Below, in pieces: positions 17,490 through 28,100 of a DNA stretch of 64,000 nucleotides (positions are counted from its first letter, which is position 1; every line of letters begins with the position of its first letter). Origin of the DNA: JBEKTW01 sp049515655 (GTDB lineage: Bacteria; Bacteroidota; Ignavibacteria; UBA10030; SZUA-254); the NCBI GenBank assembly GCA_049515655.1, contig JBEKTW010000012.1:1-64000 (forward strand), in the 5' to 3' direction. The position numbers and the translations under genes were made by a program. The notes under the pieces are model-generated. The model did not search any database. It was not told the origin of the DNA and worked only from the letters and a program-made list of their open reading frames with translations.

Positions 17490-20400
17490 ATGAGATCTAA
17501 AATTGCCCATCGTTGTTTTTCCGTAATTCTCTTCCTACTGCTTTCAGCCTGCTGCCTCACTGCTTACTCACAGGACAACAAGGAGAATTCGGATTTCAAG
17601 CTCGCCGTCAATCTATACAACGACGGCATGTACGACCTTGCCGCCGAGCAGTTCAAGAATTTCATCTCTGCCTACGCGTCCACGGCCAACGGCATCGAAG
17701 CCAGGTTCTACCTCGGCCTCACGCAGATGAAACTCAAACGCTACGAAGACGCCCGGATGACGTTCCAGAACTTCGCCCTCGCCTACGTCGACCACCCCAA
17801 ATCAGCAGAAGCCTGGACAAAGGTCGCGGAGGCGTTTCTCGCGCTGAAGAATGACCGCGAAGCCGCCTCGGCGTACGAGCGTGTGAAAGTCTTCCACCCC
17901 GGAAGCCCGCTGGCGCCCGACGCTCTCCTCAGCGCTGCACGAATCTATCTCCGTCTGGGCGAACGGGAGAACGCGATAAGAATCTACCGCTCCATCGTTT
18001 CGGATTATCCCTCGAGCCAGAGCACTCCTTCCGCCCGGCTCATCCTTGCGGAATTCAAGGCCGAAGATGGACAGACGGATCAGGCGGAACAGGAAGCGCA
18101 GCGTGTGAGCGAAAGCAACGCGCCGGCAGAAGTGCGTGCAGAGGCATTGTATCTCATAGGCACACTGAAAATGTCTGTCAGCTTGTTCGATGAAGCAGAA
18201 AACATTTTCCGCACTATCGCCGCACAGTATCAAGGCACAACGGGAGCAACCCGCGCCTCCCTCGCTCTCGGAGGGATTCTGAGAAGCGTCGGGAAAACCG
18301 GCGACGCACTTCGCCAGTTCCTGGACGCGCTCGCCTCAAATCCCGCCGATTCGCTCAGAGCACAGGCACTCTATCAGCTCGGTCTCACCTACGCGAAGGA
18401 GGAGAATTACGATTCGGCAAGAACTTGCTACGACCAGATCATCAAGTCCCTCTCGAATTCCCCGGTGTATGAGCGTACATTGTTCGAAGCCGGCAACGCC
18501 GCACTTCATCAGAAGGACTACAACGGCGCGGGGCAGTATTTCAGAACCATACTCTCGCTCCCATCGGATGGTCTCCGGAGTAAAGCCCTCGTCCGGTTGG
18601 CGGAATCCGCCGTCGCGGGCGGGCATTTCGAAGAGGCGGCAAAGTCGTATCAGGCGGACATTGATCAGTATCCGGACAACCCCTTCACTCCCCGGGTCGC
18701 CTACGCCCTTGGCTCCCTCTACGAACAGCCCATCAACAACTACAGAAAAGCGATCGAAATATTCAACCATGTTGTGGATAAATTCCCGCAGTCGCCGTAC
18801 GCCGCCGACGCCCTCGTGGAAATCGGCCGCTGCTACGAAAAGTTGGAGAGTTTTGAAGAAGCGACGCAGTCCTACAACGACGTCCTTGTCCGCTACCCTT
18901 CACTCGCAGGAAATGAAGTCCTGCAGAAAAGGATAGAATTCCTCCGGAATCACCGCGTCAGGAACCGCGACGCGGGCATGGAGAAGCTCGCCCGGCTTGT
19001 CGGTGACATGCTGGTTCAGAAAGCAAAGGCGAATGTGGCGTTCCAGCTCGGCCAGGTCTATTTCTACGACCTCAAGGACTATCCGTCGGCAGCCCAGCAA
19101 TTCACGTTCGCCATAGAGAACGGCCTTGATGAAGATAAGCTCATCGAGGCGAATTTCCTCCGCGCGCGATCGTACGATATGTGGAGCGAAATCGATTCGA
19201 CCGTTGCCGAGAAGGCAATCATCTACTATGGCGCGTTCCTCAAACAGTATCCTGCGGACAAATGGAGCGGAGATGCGGCGTACTACAGTTTTCAGTTGAG
19301 AGCCAGGAAGAAATCTCCGGAAGAAATTCTTTCGCTGGCGAAGGGACTTCTCGCGGCTCACCTGCGGCCTGAGTTCCGGGAGGAGGTGTTGTTCACCATC
19401 GGCACGGCGAGTCTCGCGGCGGGTTTGGCTGCCGATACGCTCCAATTCTTCATGCAACTCGAACAGGAGTTCAGGAACTCATCGACCGCCCAGCACGGTC
19501 TCCTCGCTCTCGGATCGTGGTATGCCGGGCACAGCAAACCGGATAGCGCGATCATGTACTGGCAGCGCGCGATAACAAATGCGCCCAGCGGTTTCTCGAG
19601 CGCCGCGATTCTTCAACGGCTCGCGGTGCTCTACATCCAGCTCCATAATTACGGGGAAGCCATCTCCACGTACAAAAAAATCATCAGCGATTTCCCCTAC
19701 ACGCATGAAGCTGAGCAAACGCGCACAGTGCTGGCAAACGAGTATTTTGCCGGCGGGCAATATGAGCAGGCAATCACGGAACTCGAATCGTATTTGAAAC
19801 AACTGGAGATATCTCCCTTCAGCGCGCCATATCCATGGGACATCACCCTTCAGCTCGCGATGGCATACGAGCGAAAAGGAAATGGCCAGAAGGCGATGTC
19901 TTTGTACGGCGAGTACCTGCTCAATAACCGCACGAGCAAGAACGCCGGGGAAGTCTACTATGCTCTGGGCATCCTTGCACGCAACCAGGGACGCACGGAC
20001 GAGGCGACGTATTATTTCAAACAAGCGGCCACTCTCGGCTCTGCGGGCTCCGCTTCGCAAGAAATCGCCGATTTATTGTTCGAGAACGGAGAATATCAGG
20101 AAGCTGCGAAACAATACGGGCGATTGGCGCAGGCGGAAACGAGCACCGTCAGGAATCAGCAATTTCGTTCAAGAATCATCGTCGCGACACTGCGCATGGA
20201 CAAGCTCTCCGAAGGCCAAAAGCTCATTACGGACTTCGAAAAATCCTTCGGCATTGTGAAAACGTCCCGTGCAGAGTTCGAATACGAGAAGGCCATGATT
20301 CTTTACCGGAAACAGGACTACCCGAAAGCATCGAAAGCGTTCGGGAAAGTTGTTGACGACTACGAGGGCACGGCGTTCGCCCCGTGGGCTCAATACTACG

Positions 20401-21119
20401 TCGGGAAAATTCTCGAGGTTTCAAACAAACTTGAAGACGCCACGAAAATCTATAACGACATTCTCAAGAACTCTCCGAACTCGGACGTCATCCCCCACAT
20501 CCTGCTCTCTCTCGGAAATATTCAGTACAACGCCGAGCACTACGACGAGGCGATCCGTTTCTATCAGCGGATTCTCGACCAATCCGACAAGGCGGGCGAT
20601 ATTCTTCCCTACGCGATAAACAATCTCATCGAAGCGTACGAATCGACGAAGCTGTACGATGCCGCGCTCAAGCTGACGCGTGAATTCATCGAACGGTACC
20701 CCTACGATGAAACCATCATCGACAAGAAAATCAAAATCGGAACCCTGTACACGAAACTCGGCTACTTCGACCAGGCGGTATCGCATTTCCAGAACCTGCT
20801 GAATGAATCCGGCAGTCTTATGGAAGCCGAGCTCCATTACGACGTCGGCGAAGCGTACTTCTATAAGGGAGATTACCAGCAGGCAATCCTGGAATTCCTG
20901 AAAGTCCCCTACCTCGTTTCGCGCCAGGGCAAGGTGAACTGGACGGCAACGTCGCTCTACATGGCCGGCCAGGCGTACGAAAAAATGTCGAAGTTCGACG
21001 AAGCGATCGGCATGTACCAACAGATCGTGGACCGCTCGGGCATCGACGCGACGTTCAAGGCGGCGGCCCGGAAGGAAATCGACCGCGTGAAATCCATCAT
21101 TAAAAAGGATTCGAAATGA
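17490..21119 (+). CDS. Giant tetratricopeptide (TPR) repeat protein, exported
   Basis: 1209 residues from ATG 17490 (a GTG one codon earlier is possible). The N-terminal signal peptide contains L-S-A-C, so either lipoprotein processing or cleavage near AYSQ is possible. The rest is almost entirely TPR helices with the usual A/G-x-x-Y/F-x-x-A and D-Y-P spacing. The first 150 residues resemble BamD/YbgF-type outer-membrane TPRs. Inferred: an outer-membrane or periplasmic scaffold. Its stop overlaps the next start (ATGA), so the two products are translationally coupled. Confidence 0.85.
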   Translation: MRSKIAHRCFSVILFLLLSACCLTAYSQDNKENSDFKLAVNLYNDGMYDLAAEQFKNFISAYASTANGIEARFYLGLTQMKLKRYEDARMTFQNFALAYVDHPKSAEAWTKVAEAFLALKNDREAASAYERVKVFHPGSPLAPDALLSAARIYLRLGERENAIRIYRSIVSDYPSSQSTPSARLILAEFKAEDGQTDQAEQEAQRVSESNAPAEVRAEALYLIGTLKMSVSLFDEAENIFRTIAAQYQGTTGATRASLALGGILRSVGKTGDALRQFLDALASNPADSLRAQALYQLGLTYAKEENYDSARTCYDQIIKSLSNSPVYERTLFEAGNAALHQKDYNGAGQYFRTILSLPSDGLRSKALVRLAESAVAGGHFEEAAKSYQADIDQYPDNPFTPRVAYALGSLYEQPINNYRKAIEIFNHVVDKFPQSPYAADALVEIGRCYEKLESFEEATQSYNDVLVRYPSLAGNEVLQKRIEFLRNHRVRNRDAGMEKLARLVGDMLVQKAKANVAFQLGQVYFYDLKDYPSAAQQFTFAIENGLDEDKLIEANFLRARSYDMWSEIDSTVAEKAIIYYGAFLKQYPADKWSGDAAYYSFQLRARKKSPEEILSLAKGLLAAHLRPEFREEVLFTIGTASLAAGLAADTLQFFMQLEQEFRNSSTAQHGLLALGSWYAGHSKPDSAIMYWQRAITNAPSGFSSAAILQRLAVLYIQLHNYGEAISTYKKIISDFPYTHEAEQTRTVLANEYFAGGQYEQAITELESYLKQLEISPFSAPYPWDITLQLAMAYERKGNGQKAMSLYGEYLLNNRTSKNAGEVYYALGILARNQGRTDEATYYFKQAATLGSAGSASQEIADLLFENGEYQEAAKQYGRLAQAETSTVRNQQFRSRIIVATLRMDKLSEGQKLITDFEKSFGIVKTSRAEFEYEKAMILYRKQDYPKASKAFGKVVDDYEGTAFAPWAQYYVGKILEVSNKLEDATKIYNDILKNSPNSDVIPHILLSLGNIQYNAEHYDEAIRFYQRILDQSDKAGDILPYAINNLIEAYESTKLYDAALKLTREFIERYPYDETIIDKKIKIGTLYTKLGYFDQAVSHFQNLLNESGSLMEAELHYDVGEAYFYKGDYQQAILEFLKVPYLVSRQGKVNWTATSLYMAGQAYEKMSKFDEAIGMYQQIVDRSGIDATFKAAARKEIDRVKSIIKKDSK

Positions 21120-22243
21120 CTCTCTTCGAACATGAAACAGAGCAAATCGTCGCAACCGCGAAGCAGCGCACGATCGGCAATTCTCCCGGCATTGCAGTGA
21201 AGGATCTCCTGGCCGCAGATATCCCACATCCGCTCAAGACGTACTTCCGCACCTACGTCCAGTCGTTGCTCGAAGAGGAACTACAACAACATCATTCCTC
21301 CAGCCGGTTCAAGTTCGACCATCACGAGGTTCAGAGTCTCCAGAAGCAAATCAACTCCATCCTTATCATGCAGTATGTCTTCGAGGAGCAGGAGTTCCTT
21401 CAACAACTCGACGATGCGGTCCACCTCATCATCAATTATCTCGTCCGACCGCAGTGGACCCTCAGGAATTTCGCCTTCACGAAAGGGCAGGAAATCTCGT
21501 CTCTGACGCTCATTCCCATGCTCCGGTACTTCGGTCCTTTCGAATACCTCAAAGACCTGATTTATTCGTACGTACGGCAAAAGCACATTCCATCGTTCAC
21601 CGACAAGGAATTTTCCCATACCGTGTGGAAGCTTGACGGCGAATATATTCGCCGTAAGACGGGAGACGAACTCGCCCTTCTCCTAAAACCGATGTACGAC
21701 TTTATAAGCTTTCCCTCGAAAAACGAGGACTTCGCGCTGCCCGTCAAAAGCCTGGTGAAACATTATGAAGATAAGGGACTCAAAATGGTCGTGCGGCGGC
21801 TTGAGGAGGTGGAAGCCGGAAACAACCAGGACTTGACCTGGCCTGCGCTGGCAGAACTCCTGGAAAGTGTCCGCGCGGCCGCCGATGGCTTCAGCGTCGA
21901 GCCGACCTGGGTGGACGAACAACCGGTTCAACCCGACGTCGCACAGGAAGCGGCATCGCCCCAGCCGGAGCAGCAAACCGACGCTCAACCGAAACAGGAG
22001 GAATTCATCTCCATCGAAGCGTACATGGATGAAAGTGATAGGAAGCGCTTCATCAAGAAAATATTCAGACAAAGCGAGAACGCGTTTCTTGAGGCGGTCG
22101 ATACACTCAACGGCATGCCCACCTGGAAACAGGCATCCGTCTACATCGATGAGATTTACATCCGGTACGGAGTCGACCCCTACTCAACCGAAGCCGAACG
22201 ATTTCTTGAAGTTGTGCGACAGAGATTTTACTCGGATAAATAG
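21116..22243 (+). CDS. Unknown protein coupled to the TPR scaffold
   Basis: 375 residues, soluble, with no signal peptide or membrane segment. Residues 1-255 are mostly helical and charged. About 262-292 is a Pro/Gln/Glu-rich linker. About 293-375 is a compact helical C-terminal domain rich in charged and aromatic residues. I do not recognise a family. The 4-base ATGA overlap with the TPR gene upstream suggests the two act together, but this protein looks cytoplasmic while the TPR protein looks exported, which is hard to reconcile. Confidence 0.7.
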   Translation: MTLFEHETEQIVATAKQRTIGNSPGIAVKDLLAADIPHPLKTYFRTYVQSLLEEELQQHHSSSRFKFDHHEVQSLQKQINSILIMQYVFEEQEFLQQLDDAVHLIINYLVRPQWTLRNFAFTKGQEISSLTLIPMLRYFGPFEYLKDLIYSYVRQKHIPSFTDKEFSHTVWKLDGEYIRRKTGDELALLLKPMYDFISFPSKNEDFALPVKSLVKHYEDKGLKMVVRRLEEVEAGNNQDLTWPALAELLESVRAAADGFSVEPTWVDEQPVQPDVAQEAASPQPEQQTDAQPKQEEFISIEAYMDESDRKRFIKKIFRQSENAFLEAVDTLNGMPTWKQASVYIDEIYIRYGVDPYSTEAERFLEVVRQRFYSDK

Positions 22244-22329
22244 ATTTCTCCATTCGCGCGACGGCGGACTGACGACGGAATTCGTTCTCAACCGCAACAC
22301 TATGGACCGCGGATACCACTCCAGAAAAC

Positions 22330-23325
22330 ATGTTCATTGACCAGGCGACAATAGTCGTGAAAGCAGGCAGAGGCGGCAACGGCATCGTCAGCTTCCGCAG
22401 AGAGAAATATGTCCCGAAGGGCGGGCCCGACGGCGGCACGGGCGGTGACGGTGGTGACGTCACCTTCCGAGCGGATGAGCAGATGACAACCCTGATGGAT
22501 TTTCGCTACAAGCGGCATTACACGGCGCAGAACGGAGAACACGGTAAAGGCGCGAACAAGACGGGAAAAAACGGCTACGATGTCGTCGTCAGGGTACCCT
22601 GCGGTACCATCATCAAGGATGTGGAAACCGACGAAGTACTTGCCGACCTTGTGAATGATACGGATTCCGTCATCATCGCACGAGGAGGAAAAGGAGGCCG
22701 CGGCAATGCCGAATTCGCGACATCCACGAACCAGGCACCGCGCAAAGCCGAACAGGGACTGCCCGGAGAAGAAAAAACCATCCAGCTCGAGCTCAAACTC
22801 CTGGCGGACGTCGGACTGGTGGGCCTTCCAAACGCGGGGAAATCGACGCTGATCTCCGTCATCTCCGCTGCGAAACCGAAGATCGCAGATTACCCTTTCA
22901 CAACGCTCATCCCGAACCTCGGAATCGTCCGTTTTGGAGAATATAAAAGTTTCGTTGTCGCCGACATGCCGGGACTCATCGAGGGCGCCCACCTTGGCAA
23001 AGGGCTCGGCATCCTGTTCCTTCGCCACATCGAGCGGACACGGGTGCTGGTCTTCCTGGTCGAGTGCACGGCGGATGACCCCACGGCTCACTACAGAACT
23101 CTCGTAAACGAGCTCAAGTCCTTCAAGAAGGAACTCCTCGACAGGCCCCACATCCTTGCGGTCACAAAGATGGACCTGGCCGATAGCGCGTTGAGGAAGG
23201 CGATCAAGAAAATTTCGCCGGGCAGATCCATTCCTGTGATTCCCATTTCCGCCGTTTCGGGCGAAGGACTGAAGGAGTTGATTAATGAGATGTGGAAAAA
23301 GCTGAAGGCAAAGAGCACCCTGTAG
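22330..23325 (+). CDS. obg: GTPase Obg/CgtA
   Basis: 331 residues. The Gly-rich Obg fold (1-158) has GRGGNG and GGDGGD motifs. The G domain has G1 GLPNAGKS (165-172), G3 DMPG (212-215) and G4 TKMD (279-282). Known: Obg GTPases act in 50S ribosome assembly and stress control. The extra C-terminal OCT domain of some Obg proteins is absent, which is usual in Gram-negative lineages. The ATG lies 86 bases after the unknown gene, so the genes may share a transcript. Confidence 0.95.
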   Translation: MFIDQATIVVKAGRGGNGIVSFRREKYVPKGGPDGGTGGDGGDVTFRADEQMTTLMDFRYKRHYTAQNGEHGKGANKTGKNGYDVVVRVPCGTIIKDVETDEVLADLVNDTDSVIIARGGKGGRGNAEFATSTNQAPRKAEQGLPGEEKTIQLELKLLADVGLVGLPNAGKSTLISVISAAKPKIADYPFTTLIPNLGIVRFGEYKSFVVADMPGLIEGAHLGKGLGILFLRHIERTRVLVFLVECTADDPTAHYRTLVNELKSFKKELLDRPHILAVTKMDLADSALRKAIKKISPGRSIPVIPISAVSGEGLKELINEMWKKLKAKSTL

Positions 23326-23379
23326 AACCAAGCCGCGCGTGATGCACATCATAGAAGGAAACATCACATTCAAAAAGGC

Positions 23380-23408
23380 TTGACTTTCCCTGAAACTTTA
23401 GTTATTAT
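23380..23408 (+). promoter_or_regulatory. Sigma70 promoter of the efflux island
   Basis: TTGACT (23380-23385), a 17-base spacer and TATTAT (23403-23408), followed by a short leader to the TetR ATG at 23436. A TetR-type regulator usually controls its own operon, but I could not identify a convincing palindromic operator here. Confidence 0.65.
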
Positions 23409-23435
23409 TAGACCGTAAAACGATTTGAGTCGAAA

Positions 23436-24017
23436 ATGCCAGGACTGAGTAAAGACGATATTGTAAGAGCTGAAATCTTAAAAGCTGCAGAGCGCGTTTT
23501 CCAACGATGGGGAAGCAAAAAAACCACGATGGATGATATTGCGGGCGAAGCAGGTAAGGGAAAGAGCACACTCTATTACTATTTTCAGAGCAAAGAAGAA
23601 ATATTTGATGCCGTAGTAATTGTTGAATTGGAAAGGATCTTTCGAAAGGCAAAAGAATTAGCACAAGAAACTGAAAATGCGAAAGAAAGACTGATCAAGT
23701 ATATCGTTGAGTCAATCAATGAAATGAAAAGCAGGATCAGCACCTTTACTATTATGCGGGAAGAAATTAAGCAAAACCAAAAATTTATTAGAAAATTACG
23801 TGCTATGATTCAGCCAAAAGAAGAACAATACATCAAGGCAATCTTAAAATCTGGTTTGGAAAGAAAGGAATTCACGTTTATTAATGAACGCGAACTAACG
23901 ACTGCGGCAAAAACAATTACAGGAATGATGCATGCGCTTGAGCTCTATTTATTAGTAGAAAATGATGATACCTCTCAGATTGATATAGCAGCGCGACTTA
24001 TCGCAAACGGACTTTAA
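23436..24017 (+). CDS. TetR-family transcriptional regulator
   Basis: 193 residues. The N-terminal DNA-binding domain (about 10-60) shows the TetR pattern: I-L-x-A-A, a T-T-M-D-D-I-A helix, then G-K-S-T-L-Y-Y-Y-F and K-E-E-I-F. The ligand-binding part is all helical. It heads the adaptor-pump-channel genes on the same strand, the usual arrangement for a repressor responding to an effluxed compound. GC and codon choice are visibly lower than in obg next door. Confidence 0.9.
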   Translation: MPGLSKDDIVRAEILKAAERVFQRWGSKKTTMDDIAGEAGKGKSTLYYYFQSKEEIFDAVVIVELERIFRKAKELAQETENAKERLIKYIVESINEMKSRISTFTIMREEIKQNQKFIRKLRAMIQPKEEQYIKAILKSGLERKEFTFINERELTTAAKTITGMMHALELYLLVENDDTSQIDIAARLIANGL

Positions 24018-24079
24018 ATTTTTTTATCAATAATTCGACCACAATACCATATTCGTCTAATGATCCAAAGGACTAAATT

Positions 24080-25117
24080 ATGAAAAATAAAGAGAATGTA
24101 CTTGTCATCTTCTTTATTGGAATCGCATTTTCAGTGTGGGGTTGTTCCGGTAATTCAGGCAATCAAAATAATGCGACTATTAATGTACAGATCGAAAAAG
24201 TAAAACCCACCGACGCAAGTCAAGAGCTTGCTTACAGCGGCACCATAGAAGAATCCGAAACGATTCCGCTTAGTTTTTCTTCGGCAGGAACTGTATCGAA
24301 AGTATATGTGTCCGAAGGAGTGTTTGTGAAGAAAGGGCAATTGCTTGCAACGCTGGATGATACAACGCACCAAAATGCCTATGCGATAGCGCAAGCGGCC
24401 GAGCAACAGGCAGAAGATGCCTACAAACGTTTAACACCGATGCATAAAAATGGCAATCTGCCGGATGTAAAATATGTAGAAGTGGAAACCGGTTTGCAGA
24501 AAGCAACGGCGGCGGCAGCAATAGCAAAAAAGAATTTGGACGCCTGCAATTTATGTGCAACAACTGAGGGCTATATCGGCAAACGATCAATAGAGCTCGG
24601 AATGACCGCTACGCCGAACCTTGCCGCGATCACGATTGTGAAAATCAACAAAGTGCTTGCGCGTGTATCGGTTTCAGAAAACGAAATTGCTCTTATTCAC
24701 AAAGGACAAAAGGCAAATATCACAATTGGCGCATTGAGGTCCGCGCACTATGACGGTGTGGTGGAAGAAATCGGTGTGGTTGCGGACCCAATAGTGCATA
24801 CCTATAAGATTAAGATCGGAATAACAAACAAGGATTTGTCCATAAAGCCGGGAATGATCTGTTCTGCAACCATTGAGAGCCCAAGCACAGTGCATGGTAT
24901 GGTTGTTCCGAGCAGATCCGTTATGGTAGATGAGTTAGGAAAGAATTTTGTGTATGTCGTTTCATCACAGAATAAAGCAATGCGTAAATATGTTGTAACC
25001 GGTCAGTTGCTGAACGACGGTATTGAAGTGCTGGAAGGATTACAAATAAACGATGCGGTCGTTGTGGCAGGCCAGCATAAACTGATAGATAATGCATCTG
25101 TACAAATTGAAAATTAA
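24080..25117 (+). CDS. RND efflux periplasmic adaptor (membrane fusion protein), lipoprotein
   Basis: 345 residues with a lipobox V-W-G-C near residue 22. A lipoyl/barrel-sandwich half motif (V-x-E-G-x-x-V-K-K-G-Q-L-L-A-x-L-D) lies around residues 75-93, followed by a short helical hairpin, then the beta-barrel and membrane-proximal domains of HlyD/AcrA-like adaptors. The stop and the pump start overlap by one base (TAATG). Known: such proteins bridge the inner-membrane pump and the outer-membrane channel. The substrate cannot be told from sequence. Confidence 0.9.
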   Translation: MKNKENVLVIFFIGIAFSVWGCSGNSGNQNNATINVQIEKVKPTDASQELAYSGTIEESETIPLSFSSAGTVSKVYVSEGVFVKKGQLLATLDDTTHQNAYAIAQAAEQQAEDAYKRLTPMHKNGNLPDVKYVEVETGLQKATAAAAIAKKNLDACNLCATTEGYIGKRSIELGMTATPNLAAITIVKINKVLARVSVSENEIALIHKGQKANITIGALRSAHYDGVVEEIGVVADPIVHTYKIKIGITNKDLSIKPGMICSATIESPSTVHGMVVPSRSVMVDELGKNFVYVVSSQNKAMRKYVVTGQLLNDGIEVLEGLQINDAVVVAGQHKLIDNASVQIEN

Positions 25118-28100
25118 TGGCAAGCAGAGAGTACATAAGTATGAGAAAGAATGTGACATTGCTCGGAATGCTTCTGCGATACAAGCAGGTGATCTATATT
25201 TTCACTGTCATTGCTATTCTTGTAGGAGTAGTGGCTCTCTTCCAGATGCCGCGCGATGAATATCCGACATTTACAGTACCAACAGGTCTTATCGTTGGTG
25301 TGTTCCCTGGCGCCTCTTCTCATCAGGTGGAAGAACAATTGACAACGAAAGCGGAGAATTATCTGTTCCAGTATAAGTCGGTTGACCGCGCCAAGACCTA
25401 TTCCGTCTCCAAAGAGAACGTCATGCTCATCTACGTTCAGGTCTCAGATGCTGAAAAGGATAAGGATGGATTTTGGTTGAAATTGCGTCATGGCTTAAAT
25501 GATTTGAAACCAGAACTGCCCGCCGGAGTGACTTCTTTGACAGCGGATAACGATTTCGGCAGTACATCCGCCATGCTGCTCGCCGTTCAATCTGAAACGA
25601 AGACATATAAAGAGCTTGAGAATTATATCAAGTCATTCGAGGATGATGTTCGTAAAGTGCCGTCCGTCTCCAAAGTGAAACATTACGGTTTGCAGAAAGA
25701 ACAAATCAGCATTTACATGGATGATGCCAGGCTTGCTAATTATGGCATAAAACCAATCCAGGTTCTTGCCGCTCTTAAGCCGCAAAGCACGGTGAACTAT
25801 GTGGGGGAGATAAATGATGGCAAATCTGTTCATCCGATCCATATTTCCTCAAACCTTAAAACCGAACAGGATGTAGCCAGCCAAATTGTTTATTCCGATC
25901 CGCCTGGCAATGTTGTACGCGTTAAAGATATAGCAAAAGTTGTGCGCGAATACGACGATATGGATTCTTATATCCGGGTTAATGGAAAGAAGTGCCTGCT
26001 TGTCTCGCTGGAAATGAAATCAGGGGAGAATGTTGTCCATTTTGGCGATGCAGTACAAAAGGCCATCGACAAGTTCTCTGTCATGCTCCCGCCTGATGTA
26101 AAGATCATCACTATTTCCAATATCCCCGATGTAGTGAAGAAAGCTATTGCAAATTTTCTCAAAGAATTTGCCGTTGCAATGATAGCGGTAATAATGGTTA
26201 CTATCCTTCTGCTTCCGGTGAGAGTTGCTCGAATTGCAGCAATGGCAATTCCAACTTCAATTTTAACGGCTATCGGAATCATGTGGGCAAGCGGAATGGA
26301 GCTGCAGACTGTTTCGCTTGCAGGTTTAATTATTGTCCTTGGTATAACTGTGGATGATGCTATCGTTATAGTCGATAATTATGTAGAGAAGCTGGATCAG
26401 GATATGACCCCGTTTGATGCAGGAACAAAAAGCGTGACTCAACTATTCAGCTCAGTGCTTTCCGCTACGCTTATCATCATAGCGTGTTTTATGCCGATGC
26501 CGTTATTTATGACCGGTCAAGGTGCCGAGTTTCTCCAGTCACTTCCGATGACCATTACGTATGCACTGCTCGTTTCATTGCTGCTTTCAGTCTCTGTAAT
26601 ACCGTTATTAAGCTACACATTCATTAAAACAGGTTTAAAAGACAATTCATCAAAAAAGGGGAAAACGACATTCCTCGATAAACTTCAAAAATTCTATAAC
26701 GGAGTCCTGGAGGAAGCATTCAGATGGAAAAAAACGGTTGTCCTTGTAGGTTGTCTTTCGTTCATCGCAGGAATTGTATTGATTGCGATTACTCCGCAGC
26801 AGTCATTCCCAAAACTTGAAAGGAACCAGTTTGCAGTGGAAGTATTTCTGCCCACCGGAAGTTCCCTGCAGAAAACGGATTCGGTAATGACAGATCTTGA
26901 AGCAATACTCCAAAAAGACCCCCGCGTTCGGGATGTGACGTCATTTATTGGAACGAGCTCGCCTCGTTTTAATGCTCTCTATGCGCCCAATTTTCCTGCA
27001 AAGAATTATGGCCAAATGGTTGTAGTAACGGAATCAAACAAGGCTACTGTTGAGATTCTTGACGAGTACAGCAAGAAATTGGAAGGCAAGTATCCCCTCG
27101 CCAATATAAAATGGAAGCAATTGGCGTTCGAAATATTCAAGGCTCCGATCGAGATCCGTATTTCGGGAGATAGCATCCAGACCATCAAACAGACGGCAAA
27201 TCGTGTCTCTGATATTTTACGCCAATTCAAGGATGTCGAATTCATACGCACCGATTATGAACAGCCGCTGCAATTCGCCGATCTGGTCGTAAAGAGAGAT
27301 GAAGCAGCCCGGCTTGGTTATTCGAATACGCTTTTGGCTTATTCGTTGATGGTTGGGACCAAAGGATTCCCGGTCTCGACCGTATGGGAAGGAGATTATC
27401 CCGTTGATGTGAAGTTGAAGATCAATAAAAAGACCAAATCCAGTCCCAGCGATATCATGAATCAATACGTGACTTCTCCGTTCATGGTTTCTTCTGTTCC
27501 GGTTCGTCAGTTGGCAACGATAAAGCCAGGTTGGACAGAAGGAGAAATCGTGCGGCGCAACGGGATACGCACCGTAACTGTTTTTGCAGAAATAAAAAGA
27601 GGATTACTTCCTGCACCGATATTCAATAGAATCAGACCTCTTGTCGATAAAATGGATCTGCCTTCCAGCGTCTTCATAGAATACGGCGGCGACTATCAAA
27701 TGAGCGATGAGAATATTACACCGTTCTACTATTCACTGCTTGTTTCCGTTACTATAATTTTCCTCATTTTGATGTTTCAGTACAAAAACATCAAAACGTC
27801 GCTTTTGATCATGGTGACGCTTCCGTTAAGTGTGTTCGGCGCCGCGTTTGGAGTGTTTGTAACAGGATATCCATTCGGAACAACGGCCTTCATCGGATTG
27901 ATTGGTTTATTTGGAATCGTCGTCCGTAATGGTGTAATATTTGTCTCGTATGCAGAGGAACTTCGTCATGAACACGGACTCACGCCGGGAAAAGCAGCAA
28001 TCTTGGCAGGTAGGAGAAGAATGCGTCCCATATTTCTTACGTCAGCCGCTGCCGCAGTTGGCGTTATCCCAATGATTGCAAGCCGTTCATCACTTTGGGG

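Noticed and set aside
20421..21227. 268-codon frame opposite the TPR gene
   Set aside because: Shadow frame with strings of Arg/Val/Phe from complementary TPR codons; no start signal.
22300..23373. 357-codon frame opposite obg
   Set aside because: Composition is Arg/Asp/Gly-rich with no family resemblance; obg on the plus strand has every GTPase motif.
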